DNA from: Distichodus sexfasciatus
Taxonomy: Eukaryota; Chordata; Actinopteri; Characiformes; Distichodontidae
Assembly: GCA_032718565.1 (NCBI GenBank)
Contig: JAVGVS010000012.1
Span: 967,474 to 1,031,473, forward strand
Reading direction: 5' to 3'
Length of the DNA stretch: 64,000 nt
The stretch's first letter is position 1. Every line of letters starts with the position of its first letter. A program made the position numbers and the translations under genes. The notes below the pieces were generated by a model. The model worked only from the letters and a program-made list of their open reading frames with translations, did not search any database and was not told the DNA's origin. This document shows, in pieces, positions 46,642 to 64,000 of this stretch.

Positions 46642-47586
46642 NNNNNNNNNNNNNNNNNNNNNNNNNNNNNNNNNNNNNNNNNNNNNNNNNNNNNNNNNNN
46701 NNNNNNNNNNNNNNNNNNNNNNNNNNNNNNNNNNNNNNNNNNNNNNNNNNNNNNNNNNNNNNNNNNNNNNNNNNNNNNNNNNNNNNNNNNNNNNNNNNNN
46801 NNNNNNNNNNNNACAGGGCATTTTTTTTTTAATGTTTTGTTATGGTTAGGGTTCCATTTAGGGTTAGGATTAATCTATTAATAACCAGGAAATAGGAAGA
46901 TGTTGAGGGTGCAGCCATTGCTCATTTCATTAATCAGTATTATATCAATTATTACGTTCCTTGCTAAGAAGTGAATAAAAGGATAACATACAATGAAAAA
47001 CTCATAGATTTTTCAAATTAACCAATCAATTTCATTCATTCATTCATTCATTCATTCATTCATTATCCGAACCACTTAATCCCTAGCGGGGTTGCGAGGA
47101 CCGGATCCCATCCTGGGAACCACAGAAGCGGGGCAGCGAACAACCCTGGGCCGGCGCCAACACACCGCAGACAAATCAATTTGTTTTATATATTTTGAAA
47201 AATATTATATCAAATTTGAATCATGAACTGTTTACAATGCAATGTATTATAGGTGTCATATTGCATATTCGCACCCTGGAATCAGGTTCTCCCATCACAA
47301 GGAATTTTACAAGGATTTGCGTCAAGGATTTTTTGTAATCAAGCAAATCCAGTTACTTCATCGTTTAAGCCCTAGAAGATACACCAAGCTTATTTCTCGC
47401 ATCTAGACTCCTCAATGATGAAAACAAACGTGGGGGTGTGTGTGTGAACTTACTAAGACTGCTAAGTTGGCGAATGATGGCGGAGAGCGTGTTGTTCATC
47501 ACGCACTCCAGTTCACTCCCAATGCCCTCGGGCAGCGCCCCACGGCACAAGTGCCGGGGCTCGATGTTCCTCTTCACCAGCGGCAT
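37036..47586 (-). CDS. wasf3: WASP family member 3 (WAVE3)
   Basis: WAVE3 is part of the WAVE regulatory complex and activates Arp2/3 downstream of Rac to build branched actin. Coding exons in transcript order: 47454-47586, 44280-44414, 43279-43432, 41674-41791, 41343-41524, 40151-40408, 38040-38353, 37036-37193. Phases all agree, giving 483 aa (human 502). The N-terminal SCAR homology domain starts MPLVKRNIEPRHLCRGALPE and continues in IFGELFNEANAFYLRANSLQ and KPPPLNILSPYR. A basic region (KRKEKRRQK, KKVRKARNRRQEWNMM) and proline-rich exons (PPPPPPAPL, PPPPGPPPPPPS) follow. The WH2 helix is DARSDLLAAIRMG, and the acidic end is YSDSEDDSELEDNDWSD. The human gene has the same exon logic. Intron 44415-47453 contains the assembly gap and a long pyrimidine tract. 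Confidence 0.97.
39336..39580 (-). repeat. tRNA-derived SINE, second family, minus copy
   Basis: On the minus strand it reads TGGGGCAGTTGGTGGCGTAA (A-box head), then a B-box-like GGTTCAAATCCC, a body with GGTACCGTCCTCAAGCACTG, and an end GAACACACC..ATAATCG. It is head-to-head with the plus copy at 39612-39833. It lies in a wasf3 intron. Confidence 0.8.
39612..39833 (+). repeat. tRNA-derived SINE, second family, plus copy
   Basis: It reads GGTTGGGGCATTCACTGATC, then GGTTTGAATCC (B box), GGTAAAGGTACCACTGAAGT, CCCCAAGCACTGCTCTCC and TGTGTTCACAATGACAAAT. It forms a 31-base-loop inverted pair with 39336-39580. Confidence 0.8.
40655..41037 (+). mobile_element. LINE 3' end fragment (L2/CR1-like)
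   Basis: The plus frame at 40680-40800 reads LSAVLSPQWWNRLPLAIRS then FKRSLKTHLFKEYLGD, the typical C-terminus of the fish LINE ORF2. About 200 bases later it ends CTGGATAAGAGCGTCTGCTA and TGTAAATGT, a classic 3' tail. The rest of the element is missing. It lies in a wasf3 intron. Confidence 0.8.
41165..41279 (-). repeat. SINE fragment, second family
   Basis: GGTACCTTGCTCATGGGTAC, ACCTTTACCGGTTCGG and CCCTAACCGTTACACTACCG match the minus-oriented head half of the copy at 39336-39580. Confidence 0.7.
43752..44008 (+). repeat. tRNA-derived SINE, second family, full-length
   Basis: The head GGGGCAGTTGGTGGCGTAAC and the B box GTTCGAATCC (43807-43816) are clear. The body ends with TGTGTTCACAATGACAATAA and (TCACTT)n. 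It lies in wasf3 between exons 43279-43432 and 44280-44414. Confidence 0.85.
44418..45240 (-). repeat. Long polypurine/polypyrimidine tract abutting a wasf3 splice acceptor
   Basis: Over 820 bases the plus strand is almost wholly A and G (GAGGAGGAGAGGAGAAGAGG type), so the wasf3 pre-mRNA is almost wholly C and U. It ends at the acceptor CTCTCCTGTAG of exon 44280-44414. Long open frames in it are an effect of composition, not genes. Confidence 0.9.
45380..45718. repeat. Dispersed repeat, copy 2 (partner at 35230-35605)
   Basis: It shares ordered blocks with 35230-35605 and ends CGATATATCGTTACAGCCCT, a hAT-like terminus. It lies in wasf3 intron 44415-47453. Confidence 0.7.
46498..46641. repeat. 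(TA)n and (TC)n microsatellites next to assembly gap
   Basis: A (TA)n run occupies about 46497-46534 and a (TC)n run about 46603-46641, breaking off at the gap. Confidence 0.95.
46642..46812. other. Assembly gap (171 N)
   Basis: Unknown bases inside wasf3 intron 44415-47453. The gap starts in a (TC)n repeat, so it is most likely unresolved simple sequence. No wasf3 coding exon is missing, because phases join across it. Confidence 0.99.
47036..47175 (-). repeat. SINE fragment, first family, tail half
   Basis: An (ATTC)n tail at 47036-47062 is followed by TATCCGAACCACTTAATCCC and GGCGCCAACACACCGCAG, matching the tail-proximal half of the lnx2 SINE copies. The head is absent. Confidence 0.75.
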
Positions 47587-47625
47587 GGCTGCTTCTCAGT
47601 CTTCGCCACACTCGACCTGTTGGCA

Positions 47626-47659
<34 letters not shown>

Positions 47660-48359
47660 GCAAGTCAAGGCCGAGAATCAAGGCTGCTGGAAATGCCCCA
47701 GGCTCGTGTAAAGCTCTGATGTAAAGCTCATCTGAAACACTGTTTACCAAACTCACAGCTCAGCAAGGGCTTAACCTCCATCCAGCTGTTCCTCACTCTC
47801 GACTGCAAATCCAGCAAAAGTCTCAATCACACACCAATCACACCAGCTCGACCTCTGACGCTTAAAGCTCCATCACACGCTTCAAAAACAACTGCAGCCA
47901 AATCCAACACCCTGTGCACACACAAATCTGATCATTTTTTTCTTATGTTTAATCAACATAATCTTGCCCATGACAGTTGATTATGTTTCAATTCTGTTAA
48001 TACTTAAAAAAAATAATTCTGCTAATACTTTCCACAGTATGTGTTTATGCACGGTCCTCTTAAAAAACAGATTGCATGCCTTGTCACGGAACTCTGCCTC
48101 ATCTAATCAGCGACTACATCTGTGAGCATCTCCTTTAAATATTTTAAAATCACAAGAATTTCACTAAAAAAAATTTATCCTACATTGTACATTGTTGAGT
48201 ACAATCAAACTTATAAATAATCTATACAGGTAAAAACATAAAATGATAACAAAAACCCCCACAAAATTCATTTATTGTAAATGAATTTTAAAGTTAATTT
48301 GTCATAATCAAGGCATAATCAATTCATCATGATACTGATTTAGTCATATTGCCCAGCTC

Positions 48360-51300
48360 TAGTTGTGGGTTTGTGTCTGGCCTGTAGGAGGAGGGGGCAG
48401 CAGGAAAACTCCTCTTCCAAGGATTACGGAGAATTAGGAAGTCAATCTAATCCTCCTCATCCTTATAGCTGTCCAGTGCTGCGGAATTCCTACAAAAAAT
48501 TAAAAAAACACTGCAGCCTACTGCTTTGGGGATGCTGGTCACTTTCAGCATGTCAGCAAAAGCGCCCAGAAGGCGCTAGGAATGTCGAGCAGGCGTGAAA
48601 TTTTGACCCCTGCGGGGAACGACCGTCCGAATGGCCATCTGCCTTGTGATTGGCCAGGAGGATGGGGTGGATGTGGGGGTAAGAAAGCGAAGGACGAGGA
48701 AGAGGACCGGCAAGAGCGAAAGCGGCAGTGGGGGAAGCATCTCAGCGGCCATCTTATCTGCTCGTCTTCCTGCTTCCTGTTTTGCGTCTCTCCACCCAAC
48801 TCCAAGCATCCTGTTCCTCTGTGTGTCACATCTCCCACTTCCTGTCCCTCACGAGGGCCCAGAACAATGTGCTGCGGGTCACACCCCGAACGCTCACACC
48901 ACAGAGCTCGTCAACACACCCGTCTCATGTCCAGGTTCACCGCTTGTTTAAAGTGTAAGGACAAATATATGCCAGGGGTGTAACGCTATCTACATTTCCC
49001 AAAAATATGACATGTACGGCGGTACAGAGATAGTGAGTTATGATATGTTTCACTTTGAATACGTCAACGTAAATCCTTTAATATGTGGATGTATTGAAAG
49101 TGTTAACTTTCTTGATTTATTGGACTAATTGTCAATCAAAGCTCTGTGACACATTTGCGGACCTTGTTGTCATTTGTAAAGGAATGAAAAAAGGTAAAAA
49201 GAAGAAATAAAATAAATTTTAAAAGGAGGCCTAGAAGGGTGTAATAGGTTGAAAAGGGCAGTATGAGGTTACAAAACGAATCATCAGTTTGAAGTATTCA
49301 TTGACAATATGACAGCTGTTTGAACATTCTGTCAAGTTGAAACGAGTGGCGGAAAAAGGATGAAATGAAGAGAGAAAAGAGGAATGTAGTTGGGCCATCA
49401 ACATGAAAAGGAACAGGACACTTCTCCTTAATAGGGAGAACAGCTGAGAGTTGGAACAGTATTTTAGCTGAAATAACTGTGGAAGGAGTTCAGGGCCAAA
49501 ATGTGGGAGGAATGAAATAACATGGTAATGCTGTTACACAGCAGTCACAACCATTTCAACTGTCAATATTTGTATGTTTCGGACATGGACAAAAATGTTG
49601 ACACCCCTGTCAGAAAACGGAAGACCAGAAATCTCACTTTTTTCTTTTGTGAAAACACAAACCATAAAAGGCAAACCTTAAACTGGTACATAAATCTCTA
49701 GTAATGTATTGCATTTGTAACTGCAACAACAGTGTTTCTTCACCATGTTATGGCCATGGCTACATAATATTTAGCGGTTTGTATTTGGTAATACCATGTA
49801 ATATTAAGCACTTATTACACCATTAGCACACAGGCATTAAATTGTAACTCCTGAAAAATATTAGCAAGCACTCAAGAGCTGTGTCCTTTAGCACGTAAAA
49901 GAAAAAGCCGGAAAAAGTGGCACAACACTCCCCCCACCCCCAACACTGACCTCGGGCCCACGGCCAGGCTGCAGCCTTCAATGTCTGTGTACATCTGTCA
50001 GCATAATATGGTAAGGTGATTCCGGCTGGTGAATGCTGAGCGCAGACAGAAGTGCGTTGGCTTTGCGGCTCCCGCTGCCATGCCCCTGGCATCTGCTCGC
50101 AAGGCCTCGAAATCTCAGGAAAGAGCTTGGCTTGTTTTGAGCAGTCATTGTTCCACTCAAAACAAGGCATTTCCTTCTCACATGGGCACGTCTGTTGTTT
50201 CTGTGTAATGAAGTTAGAGACGGTGTGTGTGTGTGTGTTGGAAAGTGTTCATTAAGAGGCGCGTCTTTCCATCCGTAGCAGCCACGTGTGTACATGCAGC
50301 GTGGATGCGGTCTGCGCTAATTGCACAGCACGATGAAATTACAAGGGCAGCAGAGTGAAGGGGGGTGGGGGGTTCCGATGTGGGGGTAGAGAGGATGAGG
50401 AGAGAGAAAGAAACATGGAGGGAGAAAAAGAGAGAACGAGAGGGCCAGAGAGGGAGAGATGGCTGGCCTCCATGATTCAAAGAGCTTTATTAAGACTGTG
50501 TATATGTCTGTCAAGAGGACGATACAAGATGTGGGTGTGTATGTAGACGTCTGGGCAGCTTTTTAAGTCGGAGGACTTGACCGTCATTGATAAGACTGGA
50601 AAAAAGATGAGAATTTGTCCGTTTTCATGGATAAAATATGTAAAAATGCTTTCATAAGTATTTCTTGTATCTAAAAAAGGCTGTGTGTGCGTGTAGCAAA
50701 CTGTCCCAAAGAGAACTACAGACTGAGACTGTAGAGAGCCAACATGGAAATGTCAGTATGGGGAATGTTTTTCAACAAGACAAGAGAAAGATAGGTTGTG
50801 TGTGTGTTTGAGATGCGGAGAGAGAAAGGGAAAAAAGAGAGAGAGAAAGAGAGATGGGGGAGGGGCTAGGACCTCAGGGAAGCCACTCTGAAAGGTTGCT
50901 GGGACAATAGCGCTCCGTTCACACGGCAACAGAGGAGCGCTCCCATGCATGCTGCTCCCTCCCCCAACCTCCTCCTCCTCCCCCCATCCTCTACCCAAAA
51001 TAAAAGAAAACACTTCTGGCTTCTCCGCTGAGACTCCCCCCCCCTTCCTTCAGTCCGAGCCCATCACAGGGAGCAGCTCGCATACAGAACACTTTGGACA
51101 CAAACAAACTGCCACAGCATTTTATCAGAGGTTCGCATCCATCCGCAGCCTTTACTGAGTCCAGCGCAGTGTGGGGCATTAGTACCGATGCTATGGCCTG
51201 TAAATCTAATCAAGACCATCCCGTGTCCACGGGAGGCCACAGTCAGCCCGCCTCATCTGCCACGCTGTAATGAAAAGGGATAGGAGAAGGGCGACGGAGA

Positions 51301-52482
51301 CAGAAATGGAGGAAGAGACAGGCAAAAAAGAGGCAAGAGGGAGGTGCAGAAAGAAATAGAGGCAAATAGTGAGGAAGACTGTCAAAAAGAGCAAGAAAGT
51401 GAATATAAGCATAAGGGAGGAAGAGAGAAGTAGAGGCAAAAGGGAGGAGGAATAAGAAGAGCCAAAAGTACGAAGAGAGAAAAAGATGCAAAAACAAATG
51501 AGAGAGAAACAGAGAGACAGACAGACAAAATGGTGAGAAAGAGAAAGAAACGGAAGTAAGGAAAGAAATGGAAGGAGAGGAAGAAACGGGCAAAAGGGAG
51601 GTAGAGAGAAAGGCAAAAGGCGTAGTACGAAGTAGAGAAATACAGGTAAAAAGGAGAAAGAGAGACAGAGGCACAAGAGAGAGGAAGAGAGAGAAATAGA
51701 GGCCAAAAGGGCGGAGGAGATAAAAATGCAGGCTTAAGAGAAGAGGCAGAGGGGAAGAGAGGTCCGCTGGGATTTGGGCCTCTGTGTCCCAAACGCAGAA
51801 ACTCCATTAAGAATGTGGGAGCCGCATTACGTTTTCATAAGTGAAGCAGAGTCACGCGTGCAGGCCTTCATCAATATTACATATTTTACAACACACGCAC
51901 GCACGCGCACATACTCGCATGCATGCATACATACATACATGGGATTCCACGCGGTCCGCCCGCGTCACCTTCACCTAGCGGATTCCCACCCATCCTGAGT
52001 TTATTCAGACTATCCAGAAAACAATTAAAGTTGTGGGATGAGACTCGAAATAACTAAAACAAAAACTAGAGGCCAAATTAAGCAGCCCCCTGAATACACA
52101 CGTTCACCGCTGATTGTAATCAATGAAACATCGCGACGTGACCCAGATCTACAGCCACTAGCGCCACACATTTCACACACGCAGACCCCGAGACTGGACC
52201 CGACTCCACAGAAACTTTTCCTTATCGTTTGTGCTTTGTAGGGCGTGCAAAATCAGATATGCGACGGAAAGGGAAGAGACCTGATAATTAATTTAATATC
52301 AACTTTAATATCGCGCAATTATATTCAAAATAATCACAAATGTCCGTAACGCGCGCTGAGACGGAGTCCGTTTATCGTGTTTTTACTCTATTAAATGCCC
52401 AAGCCATAAAAGGTTAAACTTAACAAAATATATTAATCTATATTAAACATTATGTGTGTATTATAAGTAGTGTTTTCCTCAC
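48360..52482. other. wasf3: wasf3 intron 1, distal part
   Basis: No coding signal. AGGGGTGTAACGC at about 48975 may be a hAT-like terminus. 51262-51760 is GA-rich on the plus strand, and smaller GA tracts lie at 50390-50460 and 50815-50865. CA/CGCA/ATAC simple repeats lie at about 51890-51940. Confidence 0.6.
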
Positions 52483-52600
52483 CAGTCCCGATTTTCCAAA
52501 GAATTTAGTTGGTCCACATGTCCGGCGTTAGGCTATTCCGCTCGGCGCTGCCATCCTGAGTCCCCCCATCAGTCCCTCTGACCGTTCCAAACAAGCCACT
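52483..52600 (-). promoter_or_regulatory. wasf3: Inferred wasf3 non-coding exon 1 with two short upstream ORFs
   Basis: Coding exon 2 has an acceptor at 47616/47617 (CCAACAG), so a leader exon is needed. The best candidate ends at 52483 with ATCGGGACTG|GTGAGG on the minus strand in GC-rich DNA. It holds two short upstream ORFs: MAAPSGIA (52528-52554) and MWTN (52505-52519). Upstream, CCAAT boxes lie at 52629 and 52681. Confidence 0.6.
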
Positions 52601-53275
52601 CGGAGGCGGGACTTAGCGCTGAGCTCCACCAATCACAAATTTAGAGCAAAGATTTAGAGGGCGGAGCTCGCGCCGTTGATCCAATCAGAGGCTCAAGAGC
52701 AGATGATTGTCATGGAGACGCTAGCGCCAGGAGGTCGAACCGAGGCGGGCTTTAGCGGCTAGTTGCGGATGGGTTCGTTACGCTTTAATGGATTTATGAA
52801 GGGACAAAAAATTTTTACTTACATGTTTATATATTAATGGACACAGCAATTATTATAAAAAAAACTCACTCCTTTAGTTTTTAATTACAATTATTTTTTC
52901 TTTGACAATTCAGCGGCTCAATTTACTGTTTAATGACAGCGTTATGTAGCCCGACATGAATCTTACTAGGCGCCTTATAAAACTCCAGTGCCCAAATATA
53001 CAGTTTAAAGATTTAGATTAAAAAGCCAAATTTTCTGTAGGCTCAGAGGTTGAGCAGGCTGTTGCGTGAGCAGATGTACATCAATAAGTCAATAAATTAG
53101 AATTCATCAACTTAAACACAAGAGCCATTTTGTGAGAAGTGGAAAGGGCGATTCATTATTAACGATGCTCAATTCCTGAAAGGGCAATAAAATAAGGAAC
53201 TTACTTCCTACTATCGCTACATAAACCTAAAAAAGAGAACAGAACTACATGACCTTTTTTTTAAACATTTCCAAC
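52601..53275. promoter_or_regulatory. wasf3 promoter and cdk8 downstream region
   Basis: This 0.7-kb stretch separates the cdk8 polyadenylation signal from the wasf3 leader. It holds CCAAT at 52629-52633 and 52681-52685, and an X-box-like ATTGTCATGGAGAC at 52706-52719. The rest is AT-rich without features. Confidence 0.5.
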
Positions 53276-53281
53276 TTTATT
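53276..53281 (-). terminator. cdk8: cdk8 polyadenylation signal
   Basis: AATAAA on the minus strand about 1.04 kb after the cdk8 stop codon. The 3' UTR would span about 53260-54315. Confidence 0.6.
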
Positions 53282-54315
53282 ATCAGGATACTTGCTTCAT
53301 GTAAAATATTTCATTACAATACAGTACAATGCAAGTTCAATCTGCCATCCAGACAACTGGGTTTTTTTGTCATTAAGTACTAAGGCTTACCCACTGCACA
53401 TAACCGCTGCTGTCACAGCAAAAATAAACGGAAGCTGCTCGCCTCTCCTAACGTGAAAACAAAGGCAAAACATTAAATTATAAACTACTAAACTCAAGTT
53501 TCTGTCGGTCCCACCCCCCTTGCCCCAGGGCAATACCACTGCTCTCCAGCAGGGGGCAATAAATGCACTCATCATGCTCCATTCAGCAGCTCCAGCACAG
53601 ACAATTCGGTCCCCAGCAATGACTTTTTGTGTTTGTGTAAGAGTGTGTGTGTGTGTGAGAGAGTGTGTATGTGTGTGGGCAGACAGGAGGACAGACAGAC
53701 ACACAGTCATTCTGTCACTGCTGGCAGTCACATAGCAGCTTTAGCCCTGGAGAAGCCGTAGGACTTGATTGATTGGCAGGGGTCACTGGTGCCAGGGGAA
53801 ATTTTGCTGATGGGGACTGAGGGGAGGGAGACGGGAGACCCACCTCGAGCCAAAACAATCTCACATCCGAGTGCAGCTGTCCAGTACCACATAGTGAGAT
53901 CGTTTATTTCTTTTTTTTTCAGCTGTTTAACTTTCTTACTTTTTATGTTTGTTTGTTTGTTTCATTTTGTAAGGTCACAAACTCGCAGTGAAGATTTGGA
54001 ACAAAGACCGATGGCACAAAGACGTAGCCGCCACCTGTCCTCTGAATGTTTCCAAAGTTCGCGATGCCTTCTCGGGTTTCTTTTTTTTTTTTTTCAGCCG
54101 AGGACAACATTCCACTGAAGATCTGTCGTTATGGTGATGGGATGCGTAGTTAAGTTAGTTTGTTTGCTTACTTTCTTGGCGGTGTGTCGATGGAAACGCT
54201 ACACGTCAAAGCGCCCAGACGGGAAGAGGTGACCCAGGGGTCAACCTCCAAGGCCACGCCCCACCACCTCTCGGTACATTCTCCCTATTGGGCGCCAGGA
54301 AGGGCGTGAGCGAGC

Positions 54316-63391
<9,076 letters not shown>

Positions 63392-64000
63392 TTTCACAGC
63401 TCGTATGTGATGATCCGCTCGGTCTTCCCTTTAAAGCGCCGCCAGGGAGGCAACTTACTTCGAGCCCGGATAGACAATTAGTTGCCTTCCCTCGCGTCGC
63501 TTTTCTATTCAGCTTAGATCCCGCATTTATCTTTAACAATCTGCACGTGGAGAAAACAGTTCGTTTTACGTCCTCGGGCTGAGGGAAATGCCACGCGCAG
63601 TGTTACAGCGTTACCGATCCGTTTTGCTTGCGAATTTCTCTGCAACTGCGCTTCTCAACCCGGTATTTCACTCGGGAGAGCTACGCGTCCGCGTACGGCA
63701 CTGTCGTAAAAAAAAACGTCGCAAAAGCCGCTGAGATGAAAAATGTGCGGATGAGGCTTTGTGGCGCACCACGTGGATTTTAACTCTTCATAAAGCAAAT
63801 CTTCGGAATGAGGAATGCCATTTGTGAACTTTGACTAAATTCTCTGAGTTTTCCTCCCGTGTTACCGTGTTGTATTTTTTTTTTTAAATTAAACTTGCAT
63901 TACCTGTTGTTTTCTCCCGCAGTGCCAAACAAACAACTGCTCTTTGTCTGGCTATGTAAATACAACAAGCGTCCAGTCCAGTCCAGTCTATATATATATA
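63392..64000 (-). promoter_or_regulatory. cdk8: cdk8 5' UTR and promoter region, then flank
   Basis: 63392-63780 has many CpG dinucleotides and no open frame continuing the gene, as expected for a CpG-island promoter. The last 200 bases are AT-rich and end in a (GTCCA)n-(TA)n simple repeat. The transcription start is not determined. Confidence 0.55.

Noticed and set aside
46585..46821. Open frame across the run of N
   Set aside because: Artefact of unknown bases plus a (TC)n repeat.
51206..51807. Open frames of 141-166 codons on the minus strand in wasf3 intron 1
   Set aside because: Same low-complexity GA/CT composition effect, with all frames open.

Overview
The window is vertebrate nuclear DNA, most likely from a teleost fish. 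It has spliced genes with GT-AG introns, a CpG-rich ribosomal-protein promoter, many CA/GA/TA microsatellites, tRNA-derived SINEs with ATTC-type tails, and numerous short hAT-like and other inverted-repeat (MITE-type) elements. I cannot name the species from sequence alone.

Seven protein-coding genes can be reconstructed exon by exon. From left to right they are lnx2 (+, 5' part outside the window), gtf3a (-), rpl21 (-), usp12 (+), gpr12 (+), wasf3 (-) and cdk8 (-). Order and relative orientation match the human 13q12 block LNX2-GTF3A-RPL21-USP12-GPR12-WASF3-CDK8. MTIF3 and RASL11A, which sit in that human block, are not recognisable here. In every gene the reading phase is maintained across all proposed splice junctions. 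The totals agree with the known families: gtf3a 322 aa, rpl21 160 aa, usp12 371 aa, gpr12 341 aa, wasf3 483 aa, cdk8 463 aa, and 561 aa of the lnx2 C-terminal part.

Layout: 1-11.8 kb holds the last eight recognised lnx2 exons (NPAF motif and four PDZ domains), with introns rich in SINE and MITE copies. 12.5-14.8 kb is gtf3a, with nine C2H2 fingers on nine exons. 15.1-18.3 kb is intergenic. 18.7-21.1 kb is rpl21, head-to-head with usp12 (21.6-27.8 kb) across a region of about 0.5 kb. gpr12 has a single coding exon at 30.4 kb and an inferred upstream non-coding exon near 29.3 kb. 31.4-36.5 kb is repeat-rich intergenic DNA. wasf3 spans 36.5-52.6 kb and contains an assembly gap and two long GA-rich tracts. 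cdk8 spans 53.3-63.4 kb.

These neighbours are not one pathway. They act in ubiquitin and PDZ scaffolding (lnx2), 5S rRNA transcription (gtf3a), the ribosome (rpl21), deubiquitination (usp12), cAMP signalling (gpr12), actin nucleation (wasf3) and the Mediator kinase module (cdk8). No clearly novel biological system was found. The most notable unexplained structures are: a 57-bp perfect inverted repeat flanking the 200-nt lnx2 PDZ1 exon; a short overlapping upstream ORF that ends exactly at the fifth codon (Met) of usp12; a MITE inside the rpl21/usp12 divergent promoter, with a related one in the usp12 3' UTR; an 820-nt pyrimidine tract running into a wasf3 splice acceptor; and a head-to-head SINE hairpin in wasf3.
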